Made by a program: the position numbers and the translations under genes. The notes under the pieces were generated by a model, which saw only the letters and a list, made by a program, of their open reading frames with translations, made no database searches and was not told where the DNA came from. A stretch of DNA of 19,817 nt from CAYTTA01 sp964440655 (GTDB lineage Bacteria > Bacteroidota > Rhodothermia > Balneolales > Balneolaceae): NCBI GenBank assembly GCA_964440655.1, contig CAYTTA010000049.1:1-19817 (forward strand), read 5' to 3'. Numbering within the stretch: position 1 is the stretch's first letter; every line of letters starts with the position of its first letter. Shown in pieces: positions 14,571 to 19,817 of this stretch.

Positions 14571-16610
14571 TTACTCACTTCGACCGACAAACCACTGCTC
14601 ATTGCTCAGCTCCACCCAGCGATTGTAGAACCGGCGCAGGTCCCGGTACTCGTCCGGTGAGTACTCCACGCGGTCGATCCGGACGCCGAACGTGTAGTTC
14701 AGCTCCCGACCTTCCAGACGGTACTCCTCCCTCAATTCCGCCCCGGTTATCCGGGTCACTTCACTCCCCCGGGTCTGCTCCACCCCATATCCGGGCGGAA
14801 GGGAGATCCGGTACTTCACATCAAGACGTTCGGGGGCATCGAGTGTTACCGGAACGGTCCGGCTGGCTCCCGGAAAAGGATTCTGAAAAAGATGCCCGAT
14901 CACCAGCGGCTGAAACTGAAGTCCCTCACGAAAACTGTACCCGTACCCCGGGATCCTGAACCGTGCCGATAATGCGACCTCGCCCTCCCTCTCCGCCGGT
15001 TCCACCTGTGCGGATTCAATCACCGCATCGCTGTATATTGAAAAAAAACTCTCCTGAATCACCTCCGCAGGTGATTCCGTGCTCCGGAGCCGGCGCTCCA
15101 TCTCCCGCGCCGGATAGCCTTCGGAACGGATCCGGATCTTTCCCGAAAGCTCTCCATATTCCGACAGTTCCGCATCCAGCCCCAGATCGAGAACAAACCG
15201 GCTCGATTCGGGCCGGACCTCAACCCACCGGAACCCCTCTCTCATCAGTTCCAGTCCCGTTCTGTTCCAGGACCCGACCGGAATCAGTCCGGGACGACTG
15301 TCCGGCCAGGATGCATCGACCAGGTGGTTGCTTCCATCCGCTTCCTGTACGGCTACGATCATCTGGGTGAACTGGAACAGGGAGGGGAAGAGCGGATTGA
15401 TCCGCCCTGCGTCACGACCCGAAAGATAGACCGGGTGGGCATCCACACCGGCTCCGTCCAGGAGGGCAAGAAGCATCAGGTTGATGGTCGCCTGATCGGC
15501 CGGTTCCCCACCAAGCAGCGGCTCCGACCACTCCTCCGCTTCTCCGATCTCCTGCCAGGAGTTCTCCGGAAAGGCCCGGTGCACACCGTTGAATGTAACC
15601 GACCTGTTCAGATACCGGAAAATCTCCTGCCACTCCGCACCATCCCGTGCCATCCCGCGCCCCAGCTCCCGGAGCGGTTCCAGTGCCCGGATCCAGTCGT
15701 AAGGGTTGTTCCTTCCGCGCCGGATCTGTGCCACCACCCACTCCCAGGAGTTCTCCAGAGGCTGCCGCGGGCGGCCGAATTCACTCATCTGAAAATGAAG
15801 ACGGGCACTCAGGTCGGCAAGAGAAGAGATATAGATCTCCTCTCCGACCGGGGGAATCTCACGGGCAATCCAGTGTTCGACAGAGACCGGTTCCGGCCGG
15901 CGCAAGGTGAAGACCCGTGGCAGTGAGCTGGTATCGGTCAGCTCCTCCAGATGATGCAGATCAACCCCCACATTGGAAGGGGTGACCTCATAACGGATAT
16001 ACTCCTCATTGTGGATGGCAACATGGGCGCTGCGTACCGGCACACGGGCAGAAAGAAAGAAATCGGGCAGTTCGTCGAGCCAGCGCCGGTGGATCCGGTA
16101 ACGGTACTCCAGAATGGACCCCTTCCGTACTCCCGGCATGATAAACTCAGATATACGGTAGCCGGCATGATATTCCACCGTTCGGACTTCAGCGGGATCG
16201 AGCGGAATGATGGTGCCGTCCGGAAGATGAGTGGCCCCCTCTATACCCGTGATCTCCTCCAGCTCGCTGTCATGCAGCCAGGGGATGCCTACCAACGCCG
16301 CCTCCGCCCAATGGACCGGATCATCGCTCAGCACGCGGATCCGGTTGTGGTACTCAAGAACAGCCTCGATCCTCCCGGCCGTCTCACGGAACCGTATGGT
16401 AACGTTCTTCTGCAGAAACTCGAAGGGATAGTCATGTCCCGGCTCCTCCTGAAAAAGGGAAGGATCCAGCACTCCAAACCGGACGGGCGGTGGCGGATCG
16501 TTTAACCGGTCCTGTGCAGCCCCCTCTCCGGCCAACAGCTGAAGAGAGATCGGGACCAGAGAGAGTTTCAACAGAAAGCCGAGACTCCGGTGAGTCTTTC
16601 GTTGGCGCAT
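14571..16610 (-). CDS. Exported DUF3857 protein with degenerate transglutaminase domain
   Basis: A 679-residue protein with an N-terminal signal peptide (residues 1 to about 33, LKLSLVPISLQLLAGEGAAQ) and no other membrane helix, so probably periplasmic. A DUF3857 beta-rich domain occupies about 60-260 (YRISEFIMPGVRKGSILEYR). A transglutaminase-like domain follows at about 285-440. In active relatives the cysteine sits in a GDCxD motif, here GEPADQA (368-374), so Pro370 replaces Cys; the histidine position reads Gln416 (FTQMIVAV); only the Asp of LVDAS (432) remains. This loss is usual in Bacteroidota members, which may bind peptides or glycans without cleaving them. The C-terminal region is another beta-rich domain. 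GGAGG at 16624-16620 stands 9 nt before the ATG. It follows pyrC after 45 bp and precedes tsaB. The function is unknown. Confidence 0.85.
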   Translation of the reverse strand: MRQRKTHRSLGFLLKLSLVPISLQLLAGEGAAQDRLNDPPPPVRFGVLDPSLFQEEPGHDYPFEFLQKNVTIRFRETAGRIEAVLEYHNRIRVLSDDPVHWAEAALVGIPWLHDSELEEITGIEGATHLPDGTIIPLDPAEVRTVEYHAGYRISEFIMPGVRKGSILEYRYRIHRRWLDELPDFFLSARVPVRSAHVAIHNEEYIRYEVTPSNVGVDLHHLEELTDTSSLPRVFTLRRPEPVSVEHWIAREIPPVGEEIYISSLADLSARLHFQMSEFGRPRQPLENSWEWVVAQIRRGRNNPYDWIRALEPLRELGRGMARDGAEWQEIFRYLNRSVTFNGVHRAFPENSWQEIGEAEEWSEPLLGGEPADQATINLMLLALLDGAGVDAHPVYLSGRDAGRINPLFPSLFQFTQMIVAVQEADGSNHLVDASWPDSRPGLIPVGSWNRTGLELMREGFRWVEVRPESSRFVLDLGLDAELSEYGELSGKIRIRSEGYPAREMERRLRSTESPAEVIQESFFSIYSDAVIESAQVEPAEREGEVALSARFRIPGYGYSFREGLQFQPLVIGHLFQNPFPGASRTVPVTLDAPERLDVKYRISLPPGYGVEQTRGSEVTRITGAELREEYRLEGRELNYTFGVRIDRVEYSPDEYRDLRRFYNRWVELSNEQWFVGRSE

Positions 16611-16624
16611 GCGCCGGTTCCTCC
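16604..16624 (-). promoter_or_regulatory. Structured ribosome binding site of the DUF3857 gene
   Basis: GGCGCATGCGCC (16604-16615) is a perfect 12-bp palindrome with the start codon at its centre. In RNA it can fold as GGCG-CATG-CGCC, putting the ATG in the loop. Immediately upstream CCGG-AGGAA-CCGG places most of the Shine-Dalgarno in the loop of a second small stem. Whether these control translation is unknown. Confidence 0.35.
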
Positions 16625-16638
16625 GGTATCCTTCGGTT

Positions 16639-16658
16639 GATCGGACCGGATCGGATCA
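16639..16658. repeat. GATCG pentamer repeat at the pyrC stop
   Basis: Four near-identical pentamers, GATCG GACCG GATCG GATCA on the plus strand, run through and just past the pyrC stop codon (16658-16656). Confidence 0.55.
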
Positions 16659-17969
16659 GCCCCTCAGGGTGTTCACCACAAAACGTCCCTTGTTGTAGAT
16701 GGCCAAAGCGCGGCCTCTCAGCCGGCTTCCGATCCAGGGAGAGTTTCTCGATTTCGACCGTATCTCCTTCATGCTGAAGACCCACTCCTCATCCGTATTA
16801 AAAAGAGTGAGATTGGCAGGCTCCCCCGCACGGAGTTCCGGAACCGGCAGGTTGAGAATCTTTCTCGGCTGCCGGCTCAGCTTGTCGATAATCCGGTGGA
16901 GTGGCAGAACCCCCGGATCGAGAAGATGCATGACACTAATGCTCCAGGCGGTCTCCAGTCCGATGATCCCGTTCGGGGCGTAGATAAACTCCACTTCCTT
17001 CTCCTCTACGGAATGGGGGGCATGGTCGGTGCAGATCACATCGATCGTATCATCCTTCAACCCTTCCAGAATCGCATTCACATCCTCTTCCGTTCTCAGA
17101 GGCGGATGCATCTTCACATTGGTATCGAACCCTCTCCGCTCCACCTCCTCATCCGTCAGACAGAAATGGTGGGGGCAGACTTCGGTGGTGACCCGCACTC
17201 CTTCCGCCTTGGCTCTCCGCACCAGCTCGACCGCTCCCTTTGTGCTGATATGCGCGACATGGAGATGACCGCCGGTGAAGGCGGCAAGCAAAATGTCGCG
17301 GGCAATCATCGTCTCTTCCGCCACAGAAGGTGTCCCTTCCAGCCCGAGGCGGGCCGACACCTCTCCTTCATGCATATGTCCCGGCCGGGAGAGGGAGAGA
17401 TCCTCCTCATGGTTGATGATCGGCAAGCCCAGCATGGAGGAGTATTCCAGAGCGATCCGCATGACCTGTGAATCGGAAACCGGATCCCCGTCGTCGCTGA
17501 ATGCAACCGCCCCTCCCTCTTTCATATCGGCCATCTCGGTGATCGAGCGGCCTTTCCTCTCTTTGGTGACGCAACCGATCGGATGCACCTCCACGGGCAG
17601 ATCCGAGGCCTGCTTCTTGATATACTCCACCACATCCCGGGTATGGATGGGCGGGGTTGTATTGGGCATGCAGGCCACCTCTGTGAACCCGCCGAACGCG
17701 GCCGCCTCGCATCCGGACCGGATCGTCTCCTTGTGTTCCTGACCGGGTTCGCGCAGATGGACATGCATATCCATCCATCCCGGGCTCACCCAGGCCCCGC
17801 CGCCGTCGTGAACCTCCTCTCCTTCCCGCACAGGCAGGTCCGCCCCCCTTTCAACGATTGTCCCGTTCTCGATACGAATATCCTGCAGTGTGTCGCCCGA
17901 TCCTTCTGCGGTTACCGGCCGGACGTTCTTTAATAACAGATGGGGGGTTTTCTGCATGGAGAGGCTCAT
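16656..17969 (-). CDS. pyrC: Dihydroorotase, class I
   Basis: A 437-residue amidohydrolase that closes N-carbamoyl-L-aspartate to dihydroorotate in pyrimidine synthesis. The zinc ligands are in place: DMHVHLREPG (67-76, His69 and His71), INHEED (His187), HISTKGA (His240) and CTDHAPHS (Asp315). DDGDPV near 159-164 matches the class I enzymes, where an aspartate replaces the carboxylated lysine. CMPNTTPP and EVCPHHF are also family hallmarks. It heads the minus-strand array. An exact TAnnTTTG element ends about 10 bp upstream of the annotated ATG, so the transcript would be nearly leaderless or translation may start at the second Met codon (17957). No Shine-Dalgarno is visible. Other hydantoinase-like amidohydrolases were considered, but the motifs favour dihydroorotase. 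Confidence 0.93.
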   Translation of the reverse strand: MSLSMQKTPHLLLKNVRPVTAEGSGDTLQDIRIENGTIVERGADLPVREGEEVHDGGGAWVSPGWMDMHVHLREPGQEHKETIRSGCEAAAFGGFTEVACMPNTTPPIHTRDVVEYIKKQASDLPVEVHPIGCVTKERKGRSITEMADMKEGGAVAFSDDGDPVSDSQVMRIALEYSSMLGLPIINHEEDLSLSRPGHMHEGEVSARLGLEGTPSVAEETMIARDILLAAFTGGHLHVAHISTKGAVELVRRAKAEGVRVTTEVCPHHFCLTDEEVERRGFDTNVKMHPPLRTEEDVNAILEGLKDDTIDVICTDHAPHSVEEKEVEFIYAPNGIIGLETAWSISVMHLLDPGVLPLHRIIDKLSRQPRKILNLPVPELRAGEPANLTLFNTDEEWVFSMKEIRSKSRNSPWIGSRLRGRALAIYNKGRFVVNTLRG

Positions 17970-17971
17970 TT

Positions 17972-18000
17972 TTTGGGTTCAAATATATTGAATAAATTTC
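17972..18000 (+). promoter_or_regulatory. Candidate promoter for xseA
   Basis: TTTG (17972-17975), a 17-bp spacer and TAAATTTC (17993-18000), one base off TAnnTTTG, precede the xseA ATG by 13 bp. The spacer contains the pyrC minus-7 element on the other strand, so the two promoters overlap face to face. Confidence 0.5.
17980..17987 (-). promoter_or_regulatory. Minus-7 element of the pyrC promoter
   Basis: TATATTTG on the minus strand (17987-17980) is an exact match to TAnnTTTG. Upstream the minus-33 region is a T-run (around 18009-18005) rather than a clean TTTG. It lies inside the spacer of the divergent xseA promoter. Confidence 0.55.
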
Positions 18001-18013
18001 AGAAAAAGCGCGA

Positions 18014-19282
18014 ATGCCCGGACAAGCTTCCTTTCGCTCCCGTGTACCCACCGTCTCCGAACTGACTGCCGAACTGAAAGAGCTCCTGGAATCGAGCTTC
18101 CCGGATGTGCTGGTCGAGGGCGAGATCAGCAACGTGACACAGAGCCGGAACGGTCACCTCTACTTCACGGTCAAAGACCGGCAGGCACAACTCCCCTGCG
18201 TCATGTGGAAATCGACCGCCGACCGGACAGGAATCGGATTGCTGGACGGACAGCAGGTGATCCTGGGAGGATCCATTCAGCTCTACCCGCCTCACGGACG
18301 TTATCAGCTCATTGTCAACCGCGTCGAACAGGCCGGAACAGGCCGGCTTCAGGAGGCTTTTGAACAGCTCAAAAAAAAGCTCAGGGAGGAGGGTCTTTTT
18401 GATGAAAAGCGCAAGCGTCCTCTTCCGCCTTTCCCGAGAAGGATCGGGGTGGTCACCTCTGCCACCGGGGCTGCATTTCACGATATCCGCTCCACCCTGG
18501 AGAGACGGTGGCCGCTGGCAGAACTTCTGCTCTATCACTCGAGCGTTCAGGGCGGCTCCGCCGCCGCAGAACTGGTCCGGGGGATCCGCTGGTTCAGCGA
18601 AACGCAACAGGCCGATCTGCTCATTGTAGGAAGGGGCGGCGGCTCTCTTGAAGATCTCTGGCCTTTCAATGAAGAGGCGGTAGCCCGGGCGATTTATGAA
18701 TGCCGCATCCCGGTTATCAGTGCAGTCGGTCACGAAGTCGATTTCAGCATCAGCGATTTTGTTGCTGATCTCCGGGCAGCAACCCCCACCCAGGCTGCTG
18801 TCCTGGCGGTGCCCGACCTGATCGAGGTGCGGTTTGCGGTCGATGATCTTGCCCGCAGACTGAATGGCGCGCTCGACCTCCGGCTGGAACGCTACCGGGA
18901 AACCCTTCTCCGTTTCGGAGAGGCCTGGTCGCTGCGATCCCTGCAGGAGAGAGTTGCCACCCGTGCCCAACGGATCCAGCTGCTCAGGAATAATCTGGAC
19001 CAGCGGCTGGAGGCTCTCGCCGCTACGCAGCGTGAGCAGATCGGTATTCAGCGGATGAAGCTGGAAAGAAGAATGGAGCAGATTCTGCATCCACTCAGGG
19101 AACGGCTCGCGGAACAGAGAATCCGGCTGGAAAAGAACGACCCCGACGCCCCCCTCCGGTTGGGATATACCCGGGTCTGGCAGGATCAGAAGTGGATCCG
19201 CAATCTGGCCGAATTCAGCCCCGGGGAAGAGCACACGCTGGAGTGGAAAGATGGAACCGCTTCCGTTAAAAAACAGGGATAA
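18014..19282 (+). CDS. xseA: Exodeoxyribonuclease VII large subunit
   Basis: A 422-residue large subunit of exonuclease VII, which degrades single-stranded DNA from both ends together with several copies of the small subunit XseB. The N-terminal OB fold is at about 12-105 (VLVEGEISNVTQSRNGHLYF, KDRQAQLPCVMWK). The catalytic domain shows GVVTSATGAAFHDI (145-158), GRGGGSLEDLWPFNEE (206-221), and SAVGHEVDFSISDFVADLRA followed by ATPTQAA (to 262). A coiled coil of about 100 residues follows, where XseB would bind, then a short beta-rich end (LRLGYTRVW). Length is at the lower end of normal. It diverges from pyrC across 44 bp. No xseB lies downstream; the next gene is gdhA. Confidence 0.96.
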   Translation: MPGQASFRSRVPTVSELTAELKELLESSFPDVLVEGEISNVTQSRNGHLYFTVKDRQAQLPCVMWKSTADRTGIGLLDGQQVILGGSIQLYPPHGRYQLIVNRVEQAGTGRLQEAFEQLKKKLREEGLFDEKRKRPLPPFPRRIGVVTSATGAAFHDIRSTLERRWPLAELLLYHSSVQGGSAAAELVRGIRWFSETQQADLLIVGRGGGSLEDLWPFNEEAVARAIYECRIPVISAVGHEVDFSISDFVADLRAATPTQAAVLAVPDLIEVRFAVDDLARRLNGALDLRLERYRETLLRFGEAWSLRSLQERVATRAQRIQLLRNNLDQRLEALAATQREQIGIQRMKLERRMEQILHPLRERLAEQRIRLEKNDPDAPLRLGYTRVWQDQKWIRNLAEFSPGEEHTLEWKDGTASVKKQG

Positions 19283-19288
19283 AACAGG
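19270..19288 (+). repeat. Short direct repeat at the xseA stop
   Basis: AAAACAGG occurs at 19270-19277 and 19281-19288 with an 11-bp period; the second copy overlaps the TAA stop codon (19280-19282). Confidence 0.55.
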
Positions 19289-19489
19289 TTGCGGCGTATC
19301 GGATATCCCCCTTTTTTTCTTATTTTTTTGAAATACCTGTAAATCTAAAACCAGAACAACCAACCGTTTGCGCTTCATCGCACCACCTGTCACCTCTCTT
19401 GTGCCAGCCGACAGAAACCTTCCTGGGGAAGGCAGCGCCATGTTCACAAGCGGATATCACCGCGGCTTTTCGCATTCAGTCAGACCTTT
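19283..19489 (+). promoter_or_regulatory. Spacer and leader ahead of gdhA
   Basis: This 207-bp spacer starts with two T7 runs (19312-19318 and 19323-19329) that could end the xseA transcript, although no good stem precedes them; GGATATCC just before is only a short palindrome. Further on, two hairpins are possible: CCTTCC-TGG-GGAAGG (19418-19432) and GCGG-ATATCA-CCGC (19450-19463). No promoter of the TAnnTTTG type could be placed with confidence and no known riboswitch was recognised. No gene is seen in it. Confidence 0.35.
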
Positions 19490-19817
19490 ATGAAATTAAG
19501 TGACAAATCCTCTTATGCAGACAATCCCCCATCCGGAGAGAGCAGCCGGAACGGCAAGGCTCCGCACTCCTCCCTGGAACGGTTCATGGAGAAACTGCGA
19601 GAACGGAATCCCGGAGAGACAGAGTTTGCGGAAGCGGTCGAAGAGGTGATGGAGTCCATCTGGGAACTGATTGAAAAGAAACCCGGATACAGAGAACTGA
19701 ACATCCCGGAAAGGATCACCGAACCCGAGAGAGTTCTGATCTTCCGCGTTCCCTGGACGGATGACAAGGGCAACGTTCATGTAAACCGCGGATACCGTGT
19801 GGAGTTCAATTGGCCAT
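19490..19817 (+). CDS. gdhA: NADP-type glutamate dehydrogenase, N-terminal fragment
   Basis: From the ATG at 19490, 109 codons are visible before the window ends. After a 27-residue polar N-terminus the sequence is that of hexameric NADP-dependent glutamate dehydrogenases: SLERFMEKLRERNPGETEFA, then ITEPERVLIFRVPWTDD and GNVHVNRGYRVEFN. The enzyme aminates 2-oxoglutarate with ammonium to glutamate. No catalytic residue is yet reached. The last residues read FNWP, while the family has FN-S/M/N-A-I-G-P; the bases GCCAT in the next frame would encode the expected Ala-Ile, so one base may be missing near 19810. No good Shine-Dalgarno precedes the ATG. The identification is firm, the last two codons are not. 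Confidence 0.88.
   Translation, partial: MKLSDKSSYADNPPSGESSRNGKAPHSSLERFMEKLRERNPGETEFAEAVEEVMESIWELIEKKPGYRELNIPERITEPERVLIFRVPWTDDKGNVHVNRGYRVEFNWP

Noticed and set aside
19301..19330. Intrinsic terminator after xseA
   Set aside because: There are two T7 runs, but the only symmetric sequence before them is GGATATCC, which cannot form a stem with a loop. Kept only as a remark in the gdhA spacer.
17999..19447. A 482-codon minus-strand frame opposite xseA
   Set aside because: It is a shadow of the xseA frame; the plus-strand product has all ExoVII motifs.
1..19817. CRISPR arrays, tRNA or rRNA genes, insertion sequences, phage or toxin-antitoxin genes
   Set aside because: No regularly spaced repeats, cloverleaf sequences, transposase or integrase motifs were found on either strand; the tandem repeats seen are two-copy and lack spacers of constant length.

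Overview
The window is a chromosomal, mostly housekeeping stretch of roughly 57% GC (estimated by eye) from a bacterium that looks like a member of the Bacteroidota, probably one of the deep-branching groups such as Balneolia or Rhodothermia. Three things point there: the acetyl-CoA carboxylase beta subunit and the DUF3109-type cysteine-rich protein are of the Bacteroidota kind; a DUF3857 protein carries the degenerate transglutaminase typical of that phylum; and several intergenic spacers contain TAnnTTTG-type minus-7 promoter elements. The phylum call is reasonably firm, the class is a guess.

Layout. 1-88 (minus) is the 5' end of a class I fructose-bisphosphate aldolase. 298-3791 (plus) is a two-gene exporter unit: an HlyD-type periplasmic adaptor and an ABC transporter with an intact N-terminal C39 peptidase. 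3838-4830 (plus) is a tRNA-dihydrouridine synthase that ends 3 bp from the convergent seryl-tRNA synthetase (4834-6102, minus). 6241-8322 (plus) holds an Lrp/AsnC-type regulator followed closely by an unassigned exported and polytopic membrane protein. From 17969 leftward to 8342 eight genes run on the minus strand in a likely operon array: dihydroorotase (pyrC), a DUF3857 protein, tsaB, accD, obgE, dprA, a DUF3109 protein and rpoN. At the right end xseA (18014-19282) diverges from pyrC, and the window closes inside gdhA (19490 onward).

Functionally the minus-strand array mixes pyrimidine synthesis, t6A tRNA modification, fatty-acid synthesis, ribosome-associated GTPase activity, uptake-DNA handling and sigma-54; there is no single shared pathway, as is usual for basal chromosomal gene clusters. 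The exporter unit is the most accessory-looking part: it should cleave and export double-glycine-leader peptides, but no precursor gene is visible here.

No tRNA, rRNA, CRISPR, insertion sequence, phage or toxin-antitoxin gene was seen. No plainly new multi-gene system was found. The observations most worth checking are an AccD whose four zinc-ribbon cysteines are all replaced, a recurrent pattern of short tandem duplications at or just after stop codons, overlapping divergent Bacteroidota-type promoters between pyrC and xseA, an unassigned membrane protein with a likely TTG start, and a possible frameshift in gdhA at the window edge.
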